Made by a program: the position numbers and the translations under genes. From Pseudarthrobacter sp. NS4 (lineage in GTDB: Bacteria > Actinomycetota > Actinomycetes > Actinomycetales > Micrococcaceae), in NCBI RefSeq assembly GCF_024758005.1, contig NZ_CP103288.1, positions 2,542,001 to 2,606,000 of the forward strand: DNA of 64,000 bases, in the 5' to 3' direction. The notes beneath the pieces are model-generated. The model saw nothing but the letters and a program-made list of their open reading frames with translations, ran no database searches and was not told where the DNA came from. Numbering within the stretch: position 1 is the stretch's first letter; each line of letters opens with the position of its first letter. Below, piece by piece: positions 16,069 to 26,183 of the stretch.

Positions 16069-16944
16069 TCAGCGCACTGCCACCCGGATGCTGTTGCGCC
16101 AGGGGTCCTCAAACCGCAGCTCGGCCCCGGTGTGGCGGGCCGGCACCCCGGCGACTTTGAGGCGGTCTGCCAGCGCGCCGACGTCGTCCCCCGCGGGCAC
16201 CTCGATGAGGACCTCGCCGAGGCCCAATGTGTCCTTTCGGGGCCCGGCGCCGCGGCTGTTCCAGACGTTCATGGCCATGTGGTGGTGGTAGCGGCCCGCG
16301 GAGACGAACAGTGCCTGCCCGTGCCAGCCGGCGGTCTTTTCGAACCCGAGGATTCCCACGTAGAAATCGCGCGCGGACTGCACGTCACCTACCTGGAGGT
16401 GGACGTGGCCCACTCCTGCCGCGGTCTGTCGCTGCCCCTCGAGGGACTTCTCAGTGAGGTGCTGCTCGAGGTACCTCTGCGGAGGCAGGGCCAGGCTGTC
16501 CATCACAACGTCGGTGCCGTTCCAGGACCAGTTGCTGCGCGGCCGGTCCCAGTACAATTCGATGCCGTTGCCTTCGGGGTCGTTGAAGTAGAAGGCTTCG
16601 CTGACCAGGTGGTCGGCGCTGCCGGTGAAGGACCTGGGTTCATATTGGGCAGCGGTGGCGATGGTTGCGGCGAGGGAAGCCTGGTCTTCGAAGAGCAGTG
16701 CCGTGTGGAACAGGCCCGCTTCCCCCCTGCCCGGAAGGTTCAGTCCGGGCGCAGGTGCCAGGTGGACCAGCGGCTTCTGCAGGCGTCCGAGGTACAGCCC
16801 GCCGTCCTGCTCGGCCACAACCTCAAGGCCGAGGGCACGCTGGTAGTAATCGGTCATGAGCTTCATGTCGCCAACCTTGAGCATCACTGTGCCCATGGTG
16901 AGGTCGGCCGGAAGAAGATCCTGGCTGGTGGCTTCTGCAGTCAT
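16069..16944 (-). CDS. Two-domain VOC family protein, CatE-like extradiol dioxygenase
   Basis: A 291-residue protein with two vicinal-oxygen-chelate halves, starting about residues 18 and 180. Candidate metal ligands in the second half are His in VGHVHLQVGD, His in YHHHMAMN and Glu in GEVLIEVP, the pattern of Bacillus CatE-type catechol-2,3-dioxygenases. Substrate is not shown; a quinone or catechol detoxification role is possible. The ATG has GGGAGCG upstream. A 12-bp palindrome sits about 60 bp before the start and may be a MarR-type operator; no regulator gene is adjacent. Confidence 0.8.
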   Translation of the reverse strand: MTAEATSQDLLPADLTMGTVMLKVGDMKLMTDYYQRALGLEVVAEQDGGLYLGRLQKPLVHLAPAPGLNLPGRGEAGLFHTALLFEDQASLAATIATAAQYEPRSFTGSADHLVSEAFYFNDPEGNGIELYWDRPRSNWSWNGTDVVMDSLALPPQRYLEQHLTEKSLEGQRQTAAGVGHVHLQVGDVQSARDFYVGILGFEKTAGWHGQALFVSAGRYHHHMAMNVWNSRGAGPRKDTLGLGEVLIEVPAGDDVGALADRLKVAGVPARHTGAELRFEDPWRNSIRVAVR

Positions 16945-17004
16945 CGAACGCTCCCTGTGCTGGAGGCCGTCCGGAATAAGGCGGCCTGTCACTATTAAAA
17001 TTAC

Positions 17005-17016
17005 TTGAAGCTTCAA
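17005..17016. promoter_or_regulatory. Palindrome upstream of the dioxygenase gene, possible MarR-type operator
   Basis: Perfect 12-bp palindrome TTGAAGCTTCAA in a locally AT-rich stretch (16990-17025) of an otherwise GC-rich region, placed where a promoter for the minus-strand dioxygenase gene would be. Sites of this form are typical of MarR-family repressors. Confidence 0.4.
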
Positions 17017-17049
17017 TTTATTCCAAGTGCTTTCGCCAAGTGCATGAGG

Positions 17050-18132
17050 TCAGCGGATGACGCGGCCTCCCAGCACCACGTGGGCGGGTTCGCTGATGGT
17101 CATCGGAGTCGTCCGGGGATCCTCGGCAAACAGGACGACGTCGGCGCGCGCCCCCTCCTGCAGGCTGTCGGCGCCAAGCCACTCCCGGGCGGACCAGCAG
17201 GCGGCGTCCAGGGCTGCAGTCATCGGCAGTCCAGCCGTATGCAGGGCCAGGATCTCGTCCGCGATCCTGCCGTGGCTGATAACGCTGCCGGCATCCGTAC
17301 CTGCAAAAATTCTCACGCCGGCGTCGTAGGCCTCTGCCACGCGCTCCATGCGCCGCTCCCAAAGCGCCAGCATGTGGGCCGCGTAGCGCGGAAACCTGGG
17401 CTGTGCCTGCGCGGCGATGGCCGGAAACGTGGCGATGTTGATAAGCGTCGGGACAATTGGCACTCCCTGCTCAGCGAACCGGGGAAGGTGCCGTGGCAGA
17501 AGCCCGGTGGCGTGCTCGATGCAGTCGATGCCCGCATCCAGCATCTGGTCCAGCGTGTCCTCCGCGAAGCAGTGGGCTGTCACGCGGGCGCCTTCGTCGT
17601 GCGCCGCCTGGACCGCGTCCCGGACGACGGCGGCAGGGAACGAGGGTGCCAGGTCACCGGCGCCACGGTCGATCCAGTCCCCCACGAGCTTGACCCAACC
17701 GTCGCCGTCACGGGCCTGCTTCCGCACGGCCTCCACGAGGTTTTCCGGTTCCACCTCGTCCGCGAAACCGCGCAGGTACCGGCGTGTCCGGGCTATGTGC
17801 CGTCCGGCGCGGATCAGGACGGGGAAATCCCGTCCGCCCTGCATCCAGCGGGTGTCGGCCGGGGAGCCGGCGTCCCGGATGAGCAGGGTGCCCGAGTCCA
17901 GGTCGGCCCGGGCCTGGTCTTCTGCGGCAGCGGCGTCCACCGGGCCGCCCGGCCCGAGTCCGATATGGCAGTGCGCGTCCACGAATCCGGGCAGGACCCA
18001 GCCATCCAGCACTCGGTCCGGCGCCTGCTGCGGGCGGGTAAACGTCAGCAGCCCGCCAACGGACCACAGGCCCCGCCGCTCGCTTCCCGGCCCGGTCAGC
18101 ACGGGGCCGCTGAGTTCTATAATCTCCGGCAT
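17050..18132 (-). CDS. Amidohydrolase family protein
   Basis: A 360-residue metal-dependent hydrolase of the amidohydrolase superfamily. The metal motif is DAHCHIG near residue 53, with later His in TAHCF and EHATG and the Asp in GTDAG. The closest type is the imidazolonepropionase/prolidase-like group; the substrate cannot be told. It lies upstream of the dioxygenase gene on the same strand, 105 bp apart with a separate promoter-like region, so common function is uncertain. Confidence 0.85.
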   Translation of the reverse strand: MPEIIELSGPVLTGPGSERRGLWSVGGLLTFTRPQQAPDRVLDGWVLPGFVDAHCHIGLGPGGPVDAAAAEDQARADLDSGTLLIRDAGSPADTRWMQGGRDFPVLIRAGRHIARTRRYLRGFADEVEPENLVEAVRKQARDGDGWVKLVGDWIDRGAGDLAPSFPAAVVRDAVQAAHDEGARVTAHCFAEDTLDQMLDAGIDCIEHATGLLPRHLPRFAEQGVPIVPTLINIATFPAIAAQAQPRFPRYAAHMLALWERRMERVAEAYDAGVRIFAGTDAGSVISHGRIADEILALHTAGLPMTAALDAACWSAREWLGADSLQEGARADVVLFAEDPRTTPMTISEPAHVVLGGRVIR

Positions 18133-18208
18133 TCGACTCCCTCTTCCTCGCCAGTCAGGCTAGCACCGGCTATGTGACAAGGCCCTCACGGAAGGCTGTG
18201 GTAGCTTT

Positions 18209-20148
<1,940 letters not shown>

Positions 20149-20219
20149 CCGCCATCAGTTTCCCGTCCGGCCGGCTATTGGGGGCCGTCCGGACGGGGGA
20201 AACTCCGCATTGGCCGGGT

Positions 20220-20954
20220 TCAGGAGGCCCTGGCAGGCTGGCTCCTGCTGACCTCACTGATGAACGCCCGGATGGCGCGGTCGCCGTCCGGGGAATCGTG
20301 GGGGCGGTGTCCTCCCGCGGCAACGCGGTGCAGGGCGCCGGTCTCACGCAGGTAACCGGCAATCTCCTCATAGAGTGGCTCCCATCCCCCGGTCAGGACC
20401 AGGGTGGGGACGCCCGGAACGATGTGCAGCGGAGCCTCCCACGTGGGCGACTGGAGCCGCAGTCGCCTGGCGGAGCGCCTCTCCTCGACGGTGGCCGGCT
20501 CCTGCAGGTCCGTGGCGTAGACCCGCCGTACAAACTCCCGCTGGAAGTCCTCGTCGCTGAGCTGGTGCCGGACATCGAACAACGGCTGCATGAGCCCGAT
20601 ATGCGCCGCCGTGGCCGGCAGCTCCGCAGTCAGGGAGAGGCACGCCGGCTCCACGAGTGTCAGCGAATAGACGAGGTCGGGGCGTTCGACGGCAGCCATC
20701 ATGGCGGCGATGGCTCCCTGGGAGTGAGCCACAATGTGTCCGCCGGCGGCGCCGCGGCCGTCGTCGGCCAGGGACCGCAGCACGATGGAGGTGTCCTCTG
20801 CAAAGGAGGATTCAACCGGTTCGGCGATGGGATCGTAACCGTGGCGGCGCAGGAACAGTGCGTCGTAGGCCAGTGCCATGCCGTGCTGGCGCGGCCAGGC
20901 CGCGGCGCCGAAGCTTCCGGCGCCGTGCACGAACACTACCCTCTGCTTGAACAT
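20220..20954 (-). CDS. Alpha/beta hydrolase
   Basis: A 244-residue alpha/beta-fold hydrolase starting VVFVHGAG (oxyanion region). The nucleophile is Ser in AHSQGA and the His probably in AAGGHRPHDS. The usual acidic residue is perhaps the Glu of GGWEPLYEE. Substrate is unknown. It lies convergent to thiC and downstream of ffh, separated from ffh by a long inverted repeat. Confidence 0.82.
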   Translation of the reverse strand: MFKQRVVFVHGAGSFGAAAWPRQHGMALAYDALFLRRHGYDPIAEPVESSFAEDTSIVLRSLADDGRGAAGGHIVAHSQGAIAAMMAAVERPDLVYSLTLVEPACLSLTAELPATAAHIGLMQPLFDVRHQLSDEDFQREFVRRVYATDLQEPATVEERRSARRLRLQSPTWEAPLHIVPGVPTLVLTGGWEPLYEEIAGYLRETGALHRVAAGGHRPHDSPDGDRAIRAFISEVSRSQPARAS

Positions 20955-20980
20955 GTCCCAACCCTATTCCACGGTACCGA

Positions 20981-21047
20981 CAACCCAAGTAAGCAGCAGC
21001 AGGTGTCGTTTTGAGGCTTCAAAACGACACCTGCTGCTACTGGGTTG
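20981..21047. repeat. Long inverted repeat downstream of ffh
   Basis: A perfect 20-bp stem (20995-21014 with 21019-21038) and GGCT loop, extended outward by CAACCCA/TGGGTTG arms (20981-20987, 21041-21047) after a small bulge. It fills most of the gap between ffh and the hydrolase gene. There is no clear T-run outside it. It could terminate ffh transcripts, or be a member of a dispersed palindromic repeat family; no second copy is in this window. Confidence 0.7.
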
Positions 21048-21056
21048 GGGATGCTG

Positions 21057-22640
21057 TTACTTGCCGAGGAACTTGTCGAAGCCCTTGGGCAGGTTCAGCT
21101 GCGACGGATCAAAATCGCCCGACTGCTGGCCGAAGGCGGCGCCGGTGGGCAGCGCCTTCGCAGCGTTGGCACGGCGTGCCTCGGCTTCCTTGCGCTCCTG
21201 TGCTGCCTTGGCCGGGTTGCCCGACTTTGCCTTCTTCTTCGGGGCGTTCTTGGCGTTCTTCCGGGCCCCGCCGCCCGCACCGGGCATTCCTGGCATCCCG
21301 GGCATTCCCGGCATGCCTCCCTGGGCCATCTTCTTCATCATCTTCTGGGCCTGGGCGAAGCGCTCCAGCAGGCCATTGACCTCGGAAACATGCACGCCCG
21401 AACCGCGGGCGATGCGGGCGCGGCGCGAACCGTTGATGATCTTGGGCGCAACGCGCTCGTGCGGCGTCATGGATCGGACAATCGCTTCGACGCGGTCGAT
21501 CTCGCGTTCGTCGAACTGCTCCAGCTGCTGGCGGATGTTCTGCGCACCCGGCATCATCATGAGCATCTTCTTCATGGACCCCATGTTGCGGATCTGCTGC
21601 ATCTGGGCCAGGAAGTCATCGAGGGTGAACTCCTCCTGGTCGGCGAACTTCTTCGCCATCCGGGCGGCTTCGTCCTTGTCCCACGACTTTTCCGCCTGCT
21701 CAATGAGCGTGAGGACGTCACCCATGTCCAGGATGCGCGAGGCCATCCGGTCAGGGTGGAACAGCTCGAAGTCGTCCACGCCTTCACCGGTGGACGCGAA
21801 CATGACCGGTTTGCCGGTGACCGACGCGACGGAAAGCGCGGCACCGCCGCGGGCGTCGCCGTCGAGCTTTGACAGGACGATGCCGGTGAAGTTGACGCCT
21901 TCATCAAAAGCATGCGCCGTGTTCACAGCGTCCTGGCCGATCATGGCGTCGATGACGAACAGGACTTCGTTGGGCACGATGGCGCGGCGGATCTGGCGCG
22001 CCTGCTCCATCATCTCGGCGTCGACGCCAAGGCGGCCGGCGGTGTCAACGATGACGACGTCGTGCAGCTTCTGGCGCGCTTCCTCGACGCCTGCCCGGGC
22101 CACTGCGACGGGGTCGCCGGCCGGCTGGTCAAGTTCGGACGAAGTGGCTCCGGGATGCGGCGCGAACACCGGCACGTTCGCCCGCTGGCCCACCACCTGC
22201 AGCTGGTTGACGGCGTTGGGGCGCTGGAGGTCACAGGCCACCAGGATGGGGCTGTGCCCCTGCCCTTTGAGCCACTTGGACAGCTTGCCGGCCAGGGTGG
22301 TCTTGCCGGCACCCTGCAGGCCGGCCAGCATGATGATCGTGGGGCCGTTCTTGGCGAGCCGGATGCGGCGGGTTTCGCCGCCGAGGATCTCCACGAGCTC
22401 CTCGTTGACGATCTTGACGATCTGCTGGCTCGGGTTAAGTGCTGCCGATACCTCGGCACCCAGGGCGCGTTCCCGGACCCGCCCGGTGAATTCACGGACT
22501 ACGGGAACGGCAACGTCCGCGTCCAAAAGGGCACGGCGGATCTCGCGGACTGTTGCATCGACATCGGCCTCGGTGAGGCGGCCCTTGCCGCGGAGATTCT
22601 TGAAGGTTGCTGTCAACCGGTCAGAGAGTGAATTGAACAC
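21057..22640 (-). CDS. ffh: Signal recognition particle protein Ffh
   Basis: GTPase and signal-sequence-binding subunit of the SRP, 527 residues. The N-domain is followed by the G-domain with GLQGAGKTTLAGKL, DTAGRL and a later KLDGD. The Met-rich M-domain carries the RNA-binding region GSGVHVSEVN. The C-terminal tail has Gly-Met-Pro repeats and a Lys/Ala-rich segment typical of actinobacteria. Its receptor gene ftsY is 5 kb upstream. Confidence 0.97.
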   Translation of the reverse strand: MFNSLSDRLTATFKNLRGKGRLTEADVDATVREIRRALLDADVAVPVVREFTGRVRERALGAEVSAALNPSQQIVKIVNEELVEILGGETRRIRLAKNGPTIIMLAGLQGAGKTTLAGKLSKWLKGQGHSPILVACDLQRPNAVNQLQVVGQRANVPVFAPHPGATSSELDQPAGDPVAVARAGVEEARQKLHDVVIVDTAGRLGVDAEMMEQARQIRRAIVPNEVLFVIDAMIGQDAVNTAHAFDEGVNFTGIVLSKLDGDARGGAALSVASVTGKPVMFASTGEGVDDFELFHPDRMASRILDMGDVLTLIEQAEKSWDKDEAARMAKKFADQEEFTLDDFLAQMQQIRNMGSMKKMLMMMPGAQNIRQQLEQFDEREIDRVEAIVRSMTPHERVAPKIINGSRRARIARGSGVHVSEVNGLLERFAQAQKMMKKMAQGGMPGMPGMPGMPGAGGGARKNAKNAPKKKAKSGNPAKAAQERKEAEARRANAAKALPTGAAFGQQSGDFDPSQLNLPKGFDKFLGK

Positions 22641-22724
22641 GCGCCGTGCACTTCTTTCAGTGGATGATCGGGACTCGACTATCTAGGGTACCAAGTCGGG
22701 CACCCAAGATGGCATGCTGGCAAA

Positions 22725-24134
22725 ATGACGAGCCAAACAACTGTAAGAACCCTGCTCATCCTCGGCGCCTCCGGCGACCTCACCGGCCGTCTCCTCCTGC
22801 CCGGGCTGGCCCGGCTGGTGGCGAAGGGCCGGGCGGCGGGCCTCCGGCTCGTCGGCGCCGGTTCTGATCCCTGGACCCCGGAACAGTGGCGCGAGCGGGT
22901 GCAGTCGTCTTTCGCGGCAGCTGCTGAAGCGGCGGACGCCGAAGGGAAAGAAGCGCTCGAGGCCCTGGAAAAGGAAACGGTCTACCATCAGCTGGACGTC
23001 ACCGCCGCCGGCGCCCTCGCTACCCTGCTGGGCAGCCTCGAAGGGCCGGTCGCCGCCTACTTTGCCCTCCCGCCGAAAATCAGCCAGCTCGCCTGCGAGG
23101 CCCTGCGGCCCGAGGACGTCCCGCAGGGCACCCGGCTGGTAATGGAGAAGCCTTTCGGGTCCAGTGAAGCGTCGGCGCGGTCGCTGAACCAGACGCTGGT
23201 CCGCCTGGTTCCGGAGGAACATATCCACCGGGTTGACCACTTCCTGGGCAAGGCCACCGTACTGAACATCCTGGGCCTGCGCTTTGCCAACAACTTCCTT
23301 GAGCCCGTCTGGAACCGGCACCACATCGAAAAGGTGGAAATCATCTTCGACGAGGATCTGGCCCTGGAAGGGCGTGCCCGCTATTACGACGCCGCCGGAG
23401 CCCTCCGCGACATGATCCAGAGCCATTTGCTCCAGATCATGGCACTTATGGCCATCGAACCTCCGGCCACCGTGGGTGAGCGGGACCTGCGGGACGCCAT
23501 CTCCGCCGTCCTTCGTGCCAGCAGCGTCCCCGAGCCCCTGGCAGCCTCCACCCGCCGGGCACGCTACACCGCCGGTTCGGTGGCGGGGAAAGCGGTACCC
23601 GATTATGCCGGGGAGGAGGGAGTGGACGCCGACCGCGCGACGGAAACCCTTGCGGAGATCCAGGTCGGAATCGACAACTGGCGCTGGAAAGGCGTCCCTT
23701 TCATCCTGCGTTCAGGCAAGGCCCTCGGCGCCAAGCGCAAGGAAGCCGTGGTCACCTTCCGTCCCGTCCCCCATCTGCCTACAGGCTTCACCGGTGTGGA
23801 CTCACCGAACCAGCTCCGGATCGGCTTCGGCCCGGACACCCTGGAATTCGACGTCGATGTCAACGGCCCGGGAGACCTCCTCAGCCTGAGCCGGACCACC
23901 CTCCAGGCAGAGCTGAGTGCCTCCGAGCTCCTCCCCTACGGAGAAGTCCTCGAGGGCGTGCTCGCGGGAGACCCGCTGCTTTCGGTCCGCGGTGATACGG
24001 CTGAGGACTGCTGGCGGATTGTGGAGCCCGTGCTGATGGCCTGGCAGCGCGGTGAGGTTCCGTTGGAGGAGTACGACGCCGGTTCGGCCGGGCCCGCTTC
24101 CTGGCCCGCCGCGCGTCCCGGCGGCCGGTCATAG
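22725..24134 (+). CDS. zwf: Glucose-6-phosphate dehydrogenase (zwf paralogue)
   Basis: Oxidises glucose-6-phosphate to phosphogluconolactone, making NADPH. The 469-residue protein has the N-terminal GASGDLTGR nucleotide-binding motif, EKPFGSS, and the active site HRVDHFLGK (canonical RIDHYLGK with two substitutions). It stands alone, divergent from ffh, with no tkt, tal, opcA or pgl nearby. It may be a second copy in addition to the pentose-phosphate operon gene. Confidence 0.88.
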   Translation: MTSQTTVRTLLILGASGDLTGRLLLPGLARLVAKGRAAGLRLVGAGSDPWTPEQWRERVQSSFAAAAEAADAEGKEALEALEKETVYHQLDVTAAGALATLLGSLEGPVAAYFALPPKISQLACEALRPEDVPQGTRLVMEKPFGSSEASARSLNQTLVRLVPEEHIHRVDHFLGKATVLNILGLRFANNFLEPVWNRHHIEKVEIIFDEDLALEGRARYYDAAGALRDMIQSHLLQIMALMAIEPPATVGERDLRDAISAVLRASSVPEPLAASTRRARYTAGSVAGKAVPDYAGEEGVDADRATETLAEIQVGIDNWRWKGVPFILRSGKALGAKRKEAVVTFRPVPHLPTGFTGVDSPNQLRIGFGPDTLEFDVDVNGPGDLLSLSRTTLQAELSASELLPYGEVLEGVLAGDPLLSVRGDTAEDCWRIVEPVLMAWQRGEVPLEEYDAGSAGPASWPAARPGGRS

Positions 24135-24175
24135 GAGCCAGGCAGCCGTCTTCCGGGGGCTTCTGCAGCAACAAC

Positions 24176-24223
24176 AGAGCAGAGCGGGCAGGATACCTTC
24201 CGGTTTCCTGCCCGCTCTGCTCT
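24176..24223. terminator. Bidirectional terminator between zwf and glnK
   Basis: An 18-bp perfect stem (24176-24193 with 24206-24223) with a 12-nt loop. It lies between convergent genes. T-runs are short. Confidence 0.75.
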
Positions 24224-24261
24224 TGCTGTGTCTTCACCTTCCCCCTGGGGGACGGCATGCC

Positions 24262-24600
24262 CTAAATGGCGGCGACGCCCCGTTCGCCGGTCCGGACCCG
24301 GACGGCTTCGAAGACATCCACGGTCCACACCTTGCCGTCGCCCGCCCGGCCGGTGTTGGAGCTGGCGATGATGACATCCAGGATGTCGTCAGCCTGCTCA
24401 TCCGTGGCCAGGACCTCCACCCGGATCTTCGGCAGGAGATCCACGTTGTACTCCGCGCCGCGGTAGACCTCGGTATAGCCGCGCTGCCTGCCGTAGCCGC
24501 TGGCCGCGCTGACCGTCAGGCCCTGCACGCCGTAGGCCTCCAGCCCTTCCCGGATGGCCTCGAGCTTTTCCGGCCTGACGATTGCCGTGATCAGTTTCAT
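24262..24600 (-). CDS. glnK: Nitrogen regulatory protein PII (GlnK)
   Basis: A 112-residue trimeric signalling protein that senses 2-oxoglutarate, ATP and ADP and blocks the ammonium channel. The T-loop has Tyr51 in VYRGAEYNVDLLPK, the residue modified (adenylylated in actinobacteria). The B-loop TGRAGDGK is intact. Its ATG overlaps the amtB stop (ATGA). The usual third gene, glnD for the modifying enzyme, is absent; a convergent zwf follows instead. Confidence 0.95.
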   Translation of the reverse strand: MKLITAIVRPEKLEAIREGLEAYGVQGLTVSAASGYGRQRGYTEVYRGAEYNVDLLPKIRVEVLATDEQADDILDVIIASSNTGRAGDGKVWTVDVFEAVRVRTGERGVAAI

Positions 24601-25958
24601 GCCCCCACGCTTTCCTTGCCTGTTGCTGATTCGCTCTTCTGGTCAGCCGGTGTTGCGTCCGAAGCCTGGGCGGCTTCCGGCTGGGTCTTGCCGGTGATCA
24701 TGTCGTGCAGGGGATGGAAGCTTCCGCCGTGTCCCCCAACACCGAACTCGTAGGCGGTCTCGGCGTGCAGGCTGAGGTCAACACCCACCGTTTCCTGTTC
24801 CTGCGAGACCCGGAAGCCCATGGTCTTGTGGATGGCCAGGGCGATGATCGTCGTCAGGATTGCGGAGTAGGCGATCGCAATGCCCGCCGCCGCCAGCTGC
24901 GCCCACATCTGGGCCATGCCGCCGCCGTAGAAGAGCCCGCCGCCTGCACCGTCTTCGGGAAGGGCGATCAAGCCCAGGGCCACGGTGCCGATGATGCCGG
25001 AGACAAGGTGGACACCCACGACGTCGAGCGAGTCATCGAAGCCCCAGCGGAACTTCAGTCCCACTGCCAGGGCGGAGGCCACACCCGCCACGATGCCCAG
25101 GCCGAGGGCCCCGACCGGGCTGACATTGGCGCAGGCGGGGGTGATGGCAACGAGGCCTGCAACGACGCCGGAGGCCGCACCCAGTGAGGTGGGATGCCCG
25201 TCGCGGATCCGTTCGGTGACGAGCCAGCCCAGCATTGCAGCTGCCGGTGCAGCGAGGGTGTTGACCCAGATGAGCCCGCCCTGTTCCGCGGTGGTGGCGG
25301 CGCCGCCATTGAAGCCGAACCAGCCGAACCACAGGATGGCTGCACCGAGCATGACGAAGGGGATGTTATGGGGCCGGTGGTTGGGGTCCTTGCCGAATCC
25401 CTTGCGGTTGCCCACGATAAAGACGAGGATCAGCGCGGCGACGCCGGCGTTGATGTGGACCACGGTGCCACCGGCGAAGTCAATGGCTTCGCCGAGGGCC
25501 GAGCCCACAGCCCCCTCTTCGCTGAAGAGCCCGCCACCCCACACCATGTAGGCGAGGGGACAGTAAACCAGGGTGACCCACACTGGGACGAACACGCTCC
25601 AGGCACCGAACTTGGCCCTGTCTGCAATGGCGCCGCTGATGAGGGCCACCGTGATGATGGCGAAGGTGGCGCCGAAGCCCACCATGATGAGCCCGTCAGG
25701 GGTGTCGATGCCTTCAAGGCCGAAGTGTGCGAACGGGTTTCCCACCATCTGCAGGAAGCCCTCGCCCGAGGACATCGAGTAGCCCCACAGTATCCACACG
25801 ACCCCGACCATGGCGACGGAGATGAAGCTCATCATCATCATGTTCAGTGCAGCTTTGGCCCGTGTCATGCCGCCATAGAAAAATGCCAGACCAGGTGTCA
25901 TCAGCAGCACGAGCGCTGCGGACACCATGACCCAAACGTGACCTGCGGTAAGTTCCAT
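24597..25958 (-). CDS. amtB: Ammonium transporter AmtB
   Basis: A 453-residue membrane protein with about eleven hydrophobic helices, starting MELTAGHVWVMVSAALVLLMTPGLAFFYGG. Motifs for the ammonium channel family are present (VVHINAG, GFNGG). The chosen ATG follows GAGAGGAC; the frame extends 16 codons upstream without a better start. It is coupled to glnK, its regulator. The 225-bp gap upstream has several GTTAC/GTAAC pieces but no complete GlnR-type site that I would call. Confidence 0.95.
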   Translation of the reverse strand: MELTAGHVWVMVSAALVLLMTPGLAFFYGGMTRAKAALNMMMMSFISVAMVGVVWILWGYSMSSGEGFLQMVGNPFAHFGLEGIDTPDGLIMVGFGATFAIITVALISGAIADRAKFGAWSVFVPVWVTLVYCPLAYMVWGGGLFSEEGAVGSALGEAIDFAGGTVVHINAGVAALILVFIVGNRKGFGKDPNHRPHNIPFVMLGAAILWFGWFGFNGGAATTAEQGGLIWVNTLAAPAAAMLGWLVTERIRDGHPTSLGAASGVVAGLVAITPACANVSPVGALGLGIVAGVASALAVGLKFRWGFDDSLDVVGVHLVSGIIGTVALGLIALPEDGAGGGLFYGGGMAQMWAQLAAAGIAIAYSAILTTIIALAIHKTMGFRVSQEQETVGVDLSLHAETAYEFGVGGHGGSFHPLHDMITGKTQPEAAQASDATPADQKSESATGKESVGA

Positions 25959-26183
25959 GGTGCACGTCCTCTCTGATCGAAACTGCGGAGATGATCCGCC
26001 TGCCAACGCCCTTTGCGTCCTGTAACGAGTTTGTCGGCGGTGTGTTTCGCCCGCGGAGGATTTAGATTGCCGGCCTGTTACAACAACCTCCAGGAAGTAA
26101 ATGGTGCATATCCGCCTTGTTACGGTTATGTTTCAGCACTCCCGCCGGTACCCGGCGCCCCATTCAGCAAGGAACTTCCCCTC

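Noticed and set aside
25959..26183. GlnR/AmtR-type operator upstream of amtB
   Set aside because: Several GTTAC/GTAAC pieces exist (around 26022, 26078 and 26119) but none is followed by a proper GAAAC half-site at the right spacing.
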